The translations under genes and the position numbers were made by a program. This document shows, one piece after another, positions 16,908 to 25,653 of a DNA stretch of 60,866 bases; the stretch's first letter is position 1, and each line of letters starts with the position of its first letter. The DNA comes from Candidatus Poribacteria bacterium (GTDB lineage: Bacteria > Poribacteria > WGA-4E > WGA-3G). Under the pieces are notes generated by a model. It made no database searches and was not told the origin of the DNA. It worked only from the letters and a program-made list of their open reading frames with translations. The DNA lies in assembly GCA_022394755.1 (NCBI GenBank), contig JAGFCA010000109.1:1-60866 (forward strand), read 5' to 3'.

Positions 16908-17165
16908 CTACTGATCATCAGTTTCAGATTCAAGTAGCTTAACAAGAGTATCTTCTTGAATTTGATTATGAACTTTATTGTCTATAGTTTCTAAATCCTC
17001 ATCATTTGTGAGAGGTGTACTAATACGGTATTCTTCATTAAGCCATTTACCTAAATCAATTGATTTACACCTTTTACTACAGAAAGGAAAATTTGGAGGG
17101 AGCGGAATATCCTTCTGATTTATAAAGTCATATTCTGTTCCACATTGACTACATTTCATCTTCAT
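16908..17165 (-). CDS. yacG: YacG-like zinc-binding protein
   Basis: The 85-residue product carries a small zinc knuckle with C5-x2-C8 (MKMKCSQC) and C29-x3-C33 (FCSKRC), followed by CKSIDLGKWLNEEYRI. This is the characteristic spacing and tail motif of YacG, which in Escherichia coli binds and inhibits DNA gyrase. The tail after the motif is acidic and longer than in small homologues. The ATG at 17165 lies 8 nt after GGAG; a GTG 9 nt further up is possible. It is placed between nadD and yqeK in the same direction. Gyrase inhibition here is family inference. Confidence 0.82.
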   Translation of the reverse strand: MKMKCSQCGTEYDFINQKDIPLPPNFPFCSKRCKSIDLGKWLNEEYRISTPLTNDEDLETIDNKVHNQIQEDTLVKLLESETDDQ

Positions 17166-17235
17166 TATTAACACTCCATATCAATTCAACTTTTTGAAGT
17201 TCGAGATCACAAAAATCTTGTGTCTATTTTATATT

Positions 17236-17829
17236 TCATCGTGTATGATCCAAGTACAAATGATGTTCATTAATATAATTAACGACATCATCGGGAACAA
17301 GATATCTTACAGAGAGTTTTTTTCGAATTCGATCGCGAATTTCTGTTGCAGAAATGTCTGATCCTGTAATTCTAAAAATTGTAATTTGATTACGGATATC
17401 TAATGGAACTTGCTCCAAGTCGTAATTTGGACGGGTCGTCACAACCAAAGTAGATTGTCTTAGTACTTCATCAAAATCTTTCCAAATTTTGTATTCAATT
17501 AGTGAATCTGCACCTATAATCCAAGCAAGATCAGTAATCCCCTTAAGTGTTTGACGTAATTCCTGTATTGTTTGAATCGTGTAAGACGGACCTTTTCGAT
17601 CAAGTTCAATTCGTGATACATCAAAATATGGATTCTCAGCGGTTGCTAACTTGACCATTTTATACCTATGTTCTGCAGATACCATATCAGGTTGTGATTT
17701 ATGTGGAGGACGGGCAGCGGGAACAAACAGAATCTTATCGTAATTTAAACCATTTCTTACCTGTTCTGCACTTATCAAATGAGCATAATGAATTGGATTA
17801 AAAGTGCCCCCCATGATCGCAATTTTCAT
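17236..17829 (-). CDS. nadD: Nicotinate-nucleotide adenylyltransferase
   Basis: NadD transfers AMP from ATP to nicotinate mononucleotide in NAD biosynthesis. The 197-residue protein shows the nucleotidyltransferase fold signatures: GGTFNPIHYAH at residues 7-17 with H14 and H17, the substrate segment PAARPPHKS, WIIGADSL in the middle, and ISATEIRDRI corresponding to the ISSTxIR motif near the C-terminus. It is the first gene of the minus-strand group nadD-yacG-yqeK-rsfS and is divergent from the dcw cluster across a 370-nt intergenic region. Confidence 0.95.
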   Translation of the reverse strand: MKIAIMGGTFNPIHYAHLISAEQVRNGLNYDKILFVPAARPPHKSQPDMVSAEHRYKMVKLATAENPYFDVSRIELDRKGPSYTIQTIQELRQTLKGITDLAWIIGADSLIEYKIWKDFDEVLRQSTLVVTTRPNYDLEQVPLDIRNQITIFRITGSDISATEIRDRIRKKLSVRYLVPDDVVNYINEHHLYLDHTR

Positions 17830-17877
17830 TTAATTATATCACATACAATCCGATAGACATATTGTCTATGTTAAGAG

Positions 17878-17896
17878 TTTTTCATCTGATGAAAAA
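17878..17896. promoter_or_regulatory. Perfect palindrome in the nadD/rsmH divergent region
   Basis: TTTTTCATC, one central T, then GATGAAAAA form a 9+1+9 palindrome about 50 nt upstream of nadD. It includes ATCTGAT, a heptamer found twice more at 18024 and 18048. It may be an operator or a hairpin; no regulator is known. Confidence 0.35.
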
Positions 17897-18045
17897 ATTT
17901 AAAGAACGTTATTACCAGTGCCTTCTCAGTCAAGAGTATATCAATTTAGTTCATATTATTCAAGTCAATTAGGAACATTGGGTAATATCAAAGCAATTAA
18001 TATAATGACTTAATTGATGGGTTATCTGATTCATCCTTTAGTTAT

Positions 18046-18061
18046 TAATCTGATCGGATTA
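18046..18061. promoter_or_regulatory. Candidate activator site (imperfect 16-bp palindrome) upstream of rsmH
   Basis: TAATCTGATCGGATTA is a dyad that matches its reverse complement at 14 of 16 positions. Its centre is about 135 nt before the transcription start predicted from the sigma-54-type promoter at 18163, a usual distance for an enhancer-binding protein site. The function is inferred from position and symmetry only. Confidence 0.35.
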
Positions 18062-18162
18062 TACCTTTCATAAACCATATTAAAAGAAGTTGTTATAGAA
18101 ATAATTGATAGCTTATGATATTTAATAATAAGAAAATAGCATTGTAAATACAAGATATTTTA

Positions 18163-18177
18163 TGGCACAATTATTGC
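18163..18177 (+). promoter_or_regulatory. Sigma-54-type (-24/-12) promoter sequence upstream of the dcw cluster
   Basis: TGGCAC at 18163-18168, five bases, then TTGC at 18174-18177 matches the sigma-54 consensus TGGCAC-N5-TTGC at every fixed position. The predicted start near 18188 would lie just before the ribosome site GAGG (18191) of rsmH. No equally good -35/-10 pair is evident nearby. A chance match cannot be ruled out without a genome-wide count. Confidence 0.5.
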
Positions 18178-18202
18178 ACAGAATATGACAGAGGTAGATA
18201 AA

Positions 18203-19168
18203 ATGTCTGTGAACCATGTCCCTGTTTTATCAAATGAAATCATCAATTATCTAAATCTAAAAAATGATGGAATATTTGTTGATGCAACAGTAGGATTAGG
18301 TGGACACAGTCAAAATATACTTAAACATTTCGATTGCATTAAGCGTTTAATTGGCATTGATTTAGATCAGTCAGCACTTGCTTTGGCTGAGAATCAGTTG
18401 TATGAGTATAAAGAGAAAATCAACTTAGTTCAGGGCAACTTTAAGAATCTAACGAATATCCTGAAGAACTTAGGAGTAAATAGTGTAGATGGGGTCTTGA
18501 TGGATTTAGGGGTCTCCTCTTTGCAACTGGATACGCCTCATAGGGGTTTTAGTTTTCAAAAATCTGGTGATTTGGATATGCGTATGGACACTGAAAATGG
18601 TATATCTGCTGCAGATATAATCAACGATAGTTCCCCAGAAGAACTCATTAGTATCTTTGAAGAATTTGGTGAAGAAAGGTATTCAAAACGAATTGTTAGA
18701 GAGATTATCTCTACACGTAAACTGGAACGAGTAACATCTACTCTACAACTTGCCCGTATTGTTGAGAACGCATATCCTAAGAAATCAAATCCAAGGAATA
18801 GGAATAATAGTCGGAAAATTCATCCTGCGACCAGAGTCTTTCAAGCATTACGGATTACTGTGAATAAAGAACTTGAAAACTTGAAGAAAGGCTTGGACGA
18901 TGCAGTGTCATTACTAAATCCTGATGGATTTCTGTGTATAATTAGCTTTCATTCTCTTGAAGATAGAATAGTTAAAAGAAGGTTTCAAGGTCTTAGTAAA
19001 AGTTGTATTTGTCCACCAAAGATACCGATATGTATCTGTAATCATAAAAAAGTGCTAAATATTCTAACAAAACGTCCTGTAATTCCTTGTGTGGAAGAAA
19101 TAGAAAATAACCCACGGGCAAGAAGTGCTAAACTACGGGTTGCAACTAAAGTAGGACTATGTTTGTAG
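18203..19168 (+). CDS. rsmH: 16S rRNA (cytosine-1402-N4)-methyltransferase RsmH (MraW)
   Basis: RsmH uses S-adenosylmethionine to methylate N4 of C1402 in the 16S rRNA decoding centre. The 321-residue protein carries the SAM motif VDATVGLGGHS near residues 25-35, VDGVLMDLGVSSLQLD, the HPATRVFQALRI block and IISFHSLEDRIVKRRF, all hallmarks of the family. It is the usual early gene of dcw clusters. The ATG at 18203 is preceded by AGAGG at 8 nt. An ATG at 18185 would lie upstream of the transcription start predicted from the sigma-54-type promoter, so the later start is preferred. No mraZ precedes it here. Confidence 0.95.
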   Translation: MSVNHVPVLSNEIINYLNLKNDGIFVDATVGLGGHSQNILKHFDCIKRLIGIDLDQSALALAENQLYEYKEKINLVQGNFKNLTNILKNLGVNSVDGVLMDLGVSSLQLDTPHRGFSFQKSGDLDMRMDTENGISAADIINDSSPEELISIFEEFGEERYSKRIVREIISTRKLERVTSTLQLARIVENAYPKKSNPRNRNNSRKIHPATRVFQALRITVNKELENLKKGLDDAVSLLNPDGFLCIISFHSLEDRIVKRRFQGLSKSCICPPKIPICICNHKKVLNILTKRPVIPCVEEIENNPRARSAKLRVATKVGLCL

Positions 19169-19233
19169 AATTGTTATAAAAGGATTCAGAATTGTATCAA
19201 TTTTAGCAAAACTACGTATAATTTATTAAGAAA

Positions 19234-19575
19234 ATGCGTGATTCAACTCCGATTTCAAAATTATTGACAGATGATGAAACACCTCAACCGAAAGTAGCCA
19301 TGTTTTTTGTATACTTTTTGTTAGGATTATCACTATTTGTATTCGGGGCCAGCATTTGGTTCTCGTCTTATCAAAAGAGAGTTTATATTCGTATAAGACC
19401 GGATTTTCATACTCAACAGAGTAAAATCCAACATGAAATACATAAACTTATTTTGGATGAGAATAAATTAACTGATGTTGAACGGATACGAAGTATATCA
19501 AATGAACTTGGACTTGTAGAGTATACAGGTTCTATAGTTGAATTACGTGGCAGTAAAAGCACTAAGAGTCAATGA
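19234..19575 (+). CDS. ftsL: FtsL-like cell division protein
   Basis: The 113-residue protein has a short cytoplasmic N-terminus, one membrane helix at about residues 22-45 (FFVYFLLGLSLFVFGASIWF) and an extracytoplasmic part with coiled-coil character (HEIHKLILDENKL). FtsL sequences diverge strongly, so identification rests on size, topology and position between rsmH and ftsI, with a 4-base overlap onto ftsI. FtsL normally joins FtsB and FtsQ at the septum and activates FtsWI. No separate ftsB is present in the window. Confidence 0.75.
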   Translation: MRDSTPISKLLTDDETPQPKVAMFFVYFLLGLSLFVFGASIWFSSYQKRVYIRIRPDFHTQQSKIQHEIHKLILDENKLTDVERIRSISNELGLVEYTGSIVELRGSKSTKSQ

Positions 19576-21497
19576 ATCAAATAAATAAACTCTCAATACG
19601 AAGGCTTGTTTTAGTCCTAATTTGTCTACAATTAGGATTTTTCACCCTTCTTGCGAAATTATACATCTTACAAAATACTGATACACAAGGAAGAACTGCG
19701 TCTCGAATTGATTGGCGGAAGAGAAGTAACCGTGTCATTAAACGCGGTAAAATCCTTGATCGTCATGGTACTGTATTGGGAATTAGTCAAGACAGGTTAT
19801 CTGTTGCTGCAGACCCAAAGACTTTTAATAAAAAATCAAACGCTTATACAGTTGCAACTGAATTAGCGCCTCTATTAGACACACCTAAGTCTGAACTTCT
19901 TGACTTACTAAAAAAGAAAAAAAATGATAGATATGTTGAATTTGTTTGGTTGAAAAAAGGTATTGACTTTGAGAAATTAGACGAAATTCGAGTAATAACA
20001 AAAAAACATAGAGGATTAAAGATCGAAGTTGATCCTAAACGCGTATATCCGAAAAAGCAACTTGCATCTCAAGTAATAGGTTACCTTAACGACTTAGATA
20101 TTGGGGAAGGTGTTGAATTCCAATATCATACATATCTTGAAAAACTTGAACCATCTATTCAAGGAAATTATACTCCAACTGACCATACCACTGGTGTACA
20201 ATCTACAGGAGTAAGTCTTGGAAATACGGGATGTAATGTTGTACTTACATTAGATGAATATATCCAAAGAGTTACAGAGAAAGAACTCGCTCAAGGTTGT
20301 AAGGAGTGGAATTCATCCAAAGGAACAGCGATAGTCCTATCAGTACCTACATCAGAAATATTAGCAATGGCAAGTTACCCATCTTATGACTTAAATGATC
20401 AGACAAATGCTGATGAAGAAGCAAAACGTAATCTCGGTATATGGTATATGTTTGAACCAGGTTCGATTTTTAAGATTGTTGCATCCTCTGCAGTATTGAA
20501 TGAAGGAATTATGACTCAGGAATCAACAGTATTCTGTGAGAATGGTCGTTACCGTCTACCAAATCGTAGAGCAATTAAGGATGTATCAGCAAAAGGACAC
20601 CTATCACTAAAGGAAGTTCTACATAAGTCAAGTAACATTGGTATGATCAAAATAGTTGAAAAATTAGGACCTGACTTATTCAGAGAATATACTGAAAATT
20701 TTGGTTTTGGTAAAAAAACTGGTGTTGATCTCCCGTATGAACAGAATGGAAATCTGTATTCACTCCGTAGATGGGATGTAAATTCTCTTGCAGCTGTACC
20801 ATTTGGTCAGGGTATTTCTGTCACGCCATTGCAAATGGTTAATGCATTAGCAGTCATTGCAAATGGGGGTGTATTACACCAACCCTATATTACCAAAGAG
20901 ATTCGAGATGATCATGGAAAACTTGTAAAGATGAATTACCCTACAGAAATACGTAGAGTAATGCGTCCTGAAATTGCTAAGGTAATGTCAGATATACTTG
21001 TCGGAGTGGTTGAGAATGGAAGTGGAAGACGGGCAAGAATTGAAGGAGTAAGTGTAGCTGGTAAAACTGGTACTGCTCAGAAAGCAGAAAAAGGCAAAGG
21101 GTATTCTGCTGGTAAAGAAGTCATGTCATTTATGGGATTCCTCCCTGCAGAGAATCCTAAAATTGCAATCATTGTAACCCTTGATGAACCTTCTGGTGCA
21201 AGATTTAGTGGAACGATAGCTGCACCTATATTCCAAAGAATTGCTACCCAAACAATTAAATATATTGAACAGACAGCATTCTTTGATTCTATTCCAATGC
21301 AAAAGTATGTACAAAAAAATAGAAACTCAACACAAATACAAAAAGGATCTACTAAACGGATAACTAATTTAAATCAAACAACAGTAATTAATAGAAATAG
21401 CACATCCATTCCTTCGTCTAATGAACAAATACAATCCTTAACACAAAAGAAAGACACCACGGACAATAGTCTTCGGAAGAATGGAGAAGGTCTATGA
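19572..21497 (+). CDS. ftsI: Division-specific peptidoglycan transpeptidase FtsI (PBP3, class B PBP)
   Basis: FtsI cross-links peptidoglycan at the division septum together with FtsW. The 641-residue protein has a cytoplasmic start, a membrane helix at about residues 10-30, the PBP dimerisation region with RGKILDRHGTVL, and a C-terminal transpeptidase domain. Active-site motifs are S298-x-x-K301 (GSIFK), S353-x-N355 (SSN) and K498-T-G500 (KTGTAQ). A Ser/Thr/Gln-rich tail of some 60 residues follows the domain. It overlaps ftsL and murE by 4 bases each, showing translational coupling. Confidence 0.95.
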   Translation: MNQINKLSIRRLVLVLICLQLGFFTLLAKLYILQNTDTQGRTASRIDWRKRSNRVIKRGKILDRHGTVLGISQDRLSVAADPKTFNKKSNAYTVATELAPLLDTPKSELLDLLKKKKNDRYVEFVWLKKGIDFEKLDEIRVITKKHRGLKIEVDPKRVYPKKQLASQVIGYLNDLDIGEGVEFQYHTYLEKLEPSIQGNYTPTDHTTGVQSTGVSLGNTGCNVVLTLDEYIQRVTEKELAQGCKEWNSSKGTAIVLSVPTSEILAMASYPSYDLNDQTNADEEAKRNLGIWYMFEPGSIFKIVASSAVLNEGIMTQESTVFCENGRYRLPNRRAIKDVSAKGHLSLKEVLHKSSNIGMIKIVEKLGPDLFREYTENFGFGKKTGVDLPYEQNGNLYSLRRWDVNSLAAVPFGQGISVTPLQMVNALAVIANGGVLHQPYITKEIRDDHGKLVKMNYPTEIRRVMRPEIAKVMSDILVGVVENGSGRRARIEGVSVAGKTGTAQKAEKGKGYSAGKEVMSFMGFLPAENPKIAIIVTLDEPSGARFSGTIAAPIFQRIATQTIKYIEQTAFFDSIPMQKYVQKNRNSTQIQKGSTKRITNLNQTTVINRNSTSIPSSNEQIQSLTQKKDTTDNSLRKNGEGL

Positions 21498-23038
21498 AGC
21501 TGCAAAATCTTCTTGAAGGTGTTGAAATTATTGATTTGATAGGGGACTGTAATTTAGAAATAGCAGGTATCGTTAGTGATCATCGAGAAGTGAAAGAACA
21601 TTATGCATTTCTATGTTATCAAGGATTGAATGTTGATGGGCATGATTTTATATCCGGTGCGATTAATAATGGCGCGAAGGTCATAATATCTGAAAAACCA
21701 ATTCATTCACCCCCAAACGACATTACCAATGTTATTACTCCAAATGGTCGCCAAACACAAGCCATCTGTGCCGGAAATTGGTATGGAAACCCAACAACAG
21801 AATTAAAATTAATAGGCATTACCGGAACAAATGGAAAGACTTCCACCGCACACTTAGCCTATAGTATTCTTAGATCACATGGCTATAAGACAGCAGTTCT
21901 TGGAACAGTTGGACATTCTTACGAAACACAAGAATCTCACAAGAATGAAAACAACCATGTCGCAATCAAAATCCCAGCACTACTAACCACTCCTGATCCA
22001 TATAAACTCCACGCAATATTTAAAGAATTAGTTGAGTCAGGAGTGCAATATGTAGTTATGGAGACTTCATCTCAAGGTCTGGCACAATATCGATTATCGG
22101 GATTAAAGTTTGACACAGCAGTATTCACTAATTTCACGCAAGACCATCTGGATTACCATGGCACAATGGAAGAATATCTTGCTGCCAAATTGATGTTATT
22201 CGCACAATTAGATCGTGAAGGTATTGCCATCTTAAATAGTGATTCATCAGTCATAAATGAAATTCGAGACCAGATCCCTCAACATCAAATTATAACATAC
22301 GGAATAAAAACAGATGCAGATCTTACAGCGAAGAATATAGATTTATCTTTAAAGCAATTATGTTTTTCTACGAATATAAAGGATAGTATAAAAGATCTAT
22401 TAGAAATTTCATGTAATAATATTGATACTTCATTACAATTACTTGGTTCTTATAATATCTATAATGCACTTGCTGCCGTTGGTGTTGGACTCCGATATAA
22501 CTGTAGCGAAATGGCTATTGCAGATGGTCTTTCGAGTACTGTCGTTCCTGGTCGGTTTGAACGCATATCTGCGGTGAATGATAACAACGAATTTGCTGTG
22601 ATAGTTGATTATGCACACACACCTGATGGCTTAGAAAATGTCTTATCTGCTGCACGTGATTTATCAGATGGACAATTAATTTCCGTGTTTGGTTGTGGTG
22701 GTGACCGAGATAAGAGTAAACGCCCATTAATGGGGGAAATTTCTACTGAAATTGCTGATTTTAGTGTAATTACTTCTGACAATCCAAGGACAGAAAACCC
22801 GGATGAAATCATCTCAGATATTGTGTCTAATTTACCACATGATGCAGCATATATGTGTATATCTGATAGACGAAAAGCAATTCAAAAAGCAATTTTGAAA
22901 GCAGAAAAGAATGATGTTGTAGTAATTGCTGGTAAAGGACATGAAGATTATCAAGAGATTAATGGTGAAAGATATCCATTTGATGACAGGATGGTTGCCT
23001 CTGATATACTCCAAGATATCCAAATGGAATCAAGTTAA
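21494..23038 (+). CDS. murE: UDP-MurNAc-tripeptide synthetase MurE, meso-diaminopimelate type
   Basis: MurE adds the third amino acid of the stem peptide to UDP-MurNAc-L-Ala-D-Glu, using ATP. The 514-residue protein has the three Mur ligase domains: an N-terminal UDP-binding part, the ATP loop G111-TNGKTS, and a C-terminal ligase domain with D429-N-P-R432 (TSDNPRTENP). The DNPR motif marks enzymes that select meso-diaminopimelate, so the wall should be of that chemotype. GKGHEDYQ near the C-terminus is also family-typical. It is coupled to ftsI by a 4-base overlap. Confidence 0.95.
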   Translation: MKLQNLLEGVEIIDLIGDCNLEIAGIVSDHREVKEHYAFLCYQGLNVDGHDFISGAINNGAKVIISEKPIHSPPNDITNVITPNGRQTQAICAGNWYGNPTTELKLIGITGTNGKTSTAHLAYSILRSHGYKTAVLGTVGHSYETQESHKNENNHVAIKIPALLTTPDPYKLHAIFKELVESGVQYVVMETSSQGLAQYRLSGLKFDTAVFTNFTQDHLDYHGTMEEYLAAKLMLFAQLDREGIAILNSDSSVINEIRDQIPQHQIITYGIKTDADLTAKNIDLSLKQLCFSTNIKDSIKDLLEISCNNIDTSLQLLGSYNIYNALAAVGVGLRYNCSEMAIADGLSSTVVPGRFERISAVNDNNEFAVIVDYAHTPDGLENVLSAARDLSDGQLISVFGCGGDRDKSKRPLMGEISTEIADFSVITSDNPRTENPDEIISDIVSNLPHDAAYMCISDRRKAIQKAILKAEKNDVVVIAGKGHEDYQEINGERYPFDDRMVASDILQDIQMESS

Positions 23039-23119
23039 TTTTTAATAGATGCATTTTATTATTTAACATTATGTTAGGTCTTATATGTAAGTTCAATATT
23101 AAATTTACATACTTGAGTC

Positions 23120-23878
23120 ATGCAATCGGTTAAGTTTATAGAAATTGACAATCTCAAAGTTGCTTACCGTGTTGATGGTTCTGGTTCTAAAGTAGTGCTG
23201 TTACATGGTTGGGGAGCGGAATCAGGAACATTTCAAAAAGTCTTTGACACTCTATCAACTTCACATCAAGTTTATACTATTGATTTACCTGGCTTCGGTT
23301 TAAGTGAAATACCAACCAGTCCTTGGGATGCTACAGATTATGCTAAATTGCTATCGAAATTTCTTGAAAAACTGAATATTGGAATAGTTTCATTAATAGG
23401 ACACTCATACGGGGGTAGAATTTCAATCGTAATTGCAGCAGAAGAGCCAGATAAAATTGATAAGGTTATCTTAGTAAATAGTGCTGGTATAAAACCGAAG
23501 AGAACTGTGAAATATCACTTTAAATACTGTTTAGGTAAGCTTGGTCGTTTTACTCGGAAATTTGGCAGTCTTGGAAATTACTTAGCTGACAACATTGCTA
23601 ATAAAATTGGTTCACGAGATTATAAAGAAGCAGGACCAATGAGAGATACGATGGTAAAATCTGTAAATCAAGATTTACGACCATACTTATGTAAAATTAG
23701 ACATAAGACTCTATTGATATGGGGTGAAAATGATAAAGACACCCCAGTTTCCTCTGCAAAAATAATGGAAAAAGAAATACCTAAAGTTGAATTGATTTTA
23801 CTAAAGGATGCTGGACACTTCTCTTATTTGGATCAGACCGAGAAATTTATAGAGATTGTAAGAAATTTCTTAGAATGA
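23120..23878 (+). CDS. Alpha/beta hydrolase inside the dcw cluster
   Basis: The 252-residue protein has a complete alpha/beta-hydrolase layout: oxyanion segment LLHGWGAESGTF near residue 28, nucleophile elbow G94-H-S96-Y-G98, acidic residue D205 or D207 in WGENDKDTP, and catalytic H233 in AGHFSYLD. There is no signal peptide, so the enzyme should be cytoplasmic. The substrate cannot be read from the sequence; esterase, lipase-like or C-C hydrolase activities are all possible. Its position between murE and murF, in the same direction and with 80-150 nt gaps, is unusual for dcw clusters and hints at an envelope-linked role. That is inference only. Confidence 0.85.
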   Translation: MQSVKFIEIDNLKVAYRVDGSGSKVVLLHGWGAESGTFQKVFDTLSTSHQVYTIDLPGFGLSEIPTSPWDATDYAKLLSKFLEKLNIGIVSLIGHSYGGRISIVIAAEEPDKIDKVILVNSAGIKPKRTVKYHFKYCLGKLGRFTRKFGSLGNYLADNIANKIGSRDYKEAGPMRDTMVKSVNQDLRPYLCKIRHKTLLIWGENDKDTPVSSAKIMEKEIPKVELILLKDAGHFSYLDQTEKFIEIVRNFLE

Positions 23879-23959
23879 AGTATTAACACAAATAGCAAGT
23901 TGTGCTTATTCAATATCATAAATAAAATAGCCACAACACAAGATTTAAATATATATAGA

Positions 23960-24012
23960 GGCGCGATGAATATATTGCCGTAACAAATCCGTTACAGCAT
24001 CATCATTGCGCT
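23960..24012. repeat. Nested hairpin before murF
   Basis: GGCGCGATGA (23960-23969) pairs imperfectly with TCATTGCGCT (24003-24012), and GTAAC with GTTAC forms an inner stem around AAATCC. It is followed by TTTTC and lies 18 nt before the murF start. It could be a partial terminator or a leader structure that separates murF expression from upstream genes. Confidence 0.35.
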
Positions 24013-24030
24013 TTTCTAACTTAGGATATT

Positions 24031-25653
24031 ATGGTTAACAGTATATTTTTTATCAGTGTTCTATTGATCTCTTTAATAAGAGCAATAATGAGAGCCATCC
24101 ATGGATTACACATTTTACAACTTGATGGATATAAACCTGCCCGATACACAAAATGGGTGATAAATCACATCAGTCAGTGTATTGAAATTAGGGATCTATC
24201 GATTATTATTGTATTCTCAATCCCAGTAATTATATATCCATCATTTCTTGAAGGTAATTGGACATTTCCTTTATTCTCAATTGCATGGATGATATTTCAA
24301 CTATATGCTATAACAACCCGAAAGAAGGGTGAAGTAAAGAAACCGTTAGTATATACATTCCGTGCAAAACGGTTATTTGGTTTATCATTATTTTTAATCA
24401 TAGGCCTTAGTGTAATATTTGGTTTATTTATACAAGAAAATAGATGGAGACTTCTTGCTTTTCTTTTTTGTGAACTAACAATTCCAATCATGATCATTAG
24501 TGCTTATCTAATTTGGCCTGTTGAACAGTTCATCAACGGTTGGTATATGCGGGATGCCAGACACCGAATTAAATCATTGAAACCAACTGTAATAGGTATT
24601 ACAGGAAGTTATGGCAAAACAAGCACAAAATATATACTACATCAGATACTATCACAAAAATATGATACGCTGATGACACCTGATAGTTATAACACTCCTA
24701 TGGGGATATGCAAAGTAATTAGAGGTGATTTATTACCTAAACACGAGTATTTCATAGTTGAAATGGGTGCATATAAACGAGGAGATATTCAGGAACTTTG
24801 TAATCTGGCATTTCCTAATATTGGAATTCTGACTGCTGTTGGTCCTCAACATTTAGAAAGATTTAAAAACATTGAAAATACAACAAAAGCAAAGTATGAA
24901 TTAATTCAATCTTTACCATCTAATGGTTTAGCTGTGATAAACAATGATAACAGTATATGTGAGGATTTAGCCGAGAAAACCGATTCAGTTCCTGTTGTCA
25001 GGTATGGAGTCAAATCGAATGACACAAACAGATTGACTGCAGCCGATATTAAACAATCTGAAAAAGGTTTGTCATTTACTCTACAAGACAATACATCCGG
25101 TACGGTTGAAATAACCACTAAGCTTCTTGGTAAACATAACGTTTCGAATATACTTGCAGCAGTTGCAGTTGCTCAGCATTGCGGCATGACATTAAATGAG
25201 ATACGTGATGCACTTGAGGCATTAGAACCAGTACCACATCGCTTACAACTCATGGACTCAGGAACAGGTATAACAATAATTGATGATTCCTTTAATGCCA
25301 ACCCAGAAGGGGCTAAGGCTGCACTTGAAGTATTGAGTGATTTTTTAAGCAACAGCACTTCCCAAAAAGTTTTAGTTACCCCCGGGTTAGTGGAGTTAGG
25401 TGAGCAAGAATACGATGCCAATAAGAATTTCGGATCATTTGCCGCTAAGGTCTGTGATTTTGTTATCCTTGTAGGACCAACGAGAACATTACCTATATTA
25501 GATGGTCTGAAAAATGAAGATTATCCTGAAGATAAAATATATATCGCTAAGGATCTGAAAGATGCTCAACACCAGCTTTCTTTACGTCTCTCACCTGGTG
25601 ATGTTGTTCTCTTTGAAAATGATCTACCAGATAATTACAATGAATTTGTGTAA
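24031..25653 (+). CDS. murF: MurF-like Mur ligase with an N-terminal multi-helix membrane domain
   Basis: MurF adds D-Ala-D-Ala to UDP-MurNAc-tripeptide. The 540-residue protein has the Mur central domain (G192-SYGKTSTK ATP loop, FIVEMGAYKRGDI, NIGILTAVGPQHLERF) and C-terminal domain (DDSFNANPEG, VTPGLVELG), as in MurF. Residues 1-185 are different: instead of the usual UDP-sugar-binding domain there are four or five hydrophobic helices (about 1-20, 57-75, 78-92, 113-132 and 138-160). In ordinary MurF the ATP loop lies near residue 110, here near 192. The enzyme should thus be attached to the membrane. Its place between murE and ddl supports the MurF assignment; a specialised Mur ligase acting on another wall precursor is the alternative. 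Confidence 0.82.
   Translation: MVNSIFFISVLLISLIRAIMRAIHGLHILQLDGYKPARYTKWVINHISQCIEIRDLSIIIVFSIPVIIYPSFLEGNWTFPLFSIAWMIFQLYAITTRKKGEVKKPLVYTFRAKRLFGLSLFLIIGLSVIFGLFIQENRWRLLAFLFCELTIPIMIISAYLIWPVEQFINGWYMRDARHRIKSLKPTVIGITGSYGKTSTKYILHQILSQKYDTLMTPDSYNTPMGICKVIRGDLLPKHEYFIVEMGAYKRGDIQELCNLAFPNIGILTAVGPQHLERFKNIENTTKAKYELIQSLPSNGLAVINNDNSICEDLAEKTDSVPVVRYGVKSNDTNRLTAADIKQSEKGLSFTLQDNTSGTVEITTKLLGKHNVSNILAAVAVAQHCGMTLNEIRDALEALEPVPHRLQLMDSGTGITIIDDSFNANPEGAKAALEVLSDFLSNSTSQKVLVTPGLVELGEQEYDANKNFGSFAAKVCDFVILVGPTRTLPILDGLKNEDYPEDKIYIAKDLKDAQHQLSLRLSPGDVVLFENDLPDNYNEFV

Noticed and set aside
18185..18202. Upstream ATG for rsmH adding six residues
   Set aside because: It has no ribosome site and would precede the transcription start predicted from the sigma-54-type promoter; the ATG at 18203 has AGAGG at good spacing.
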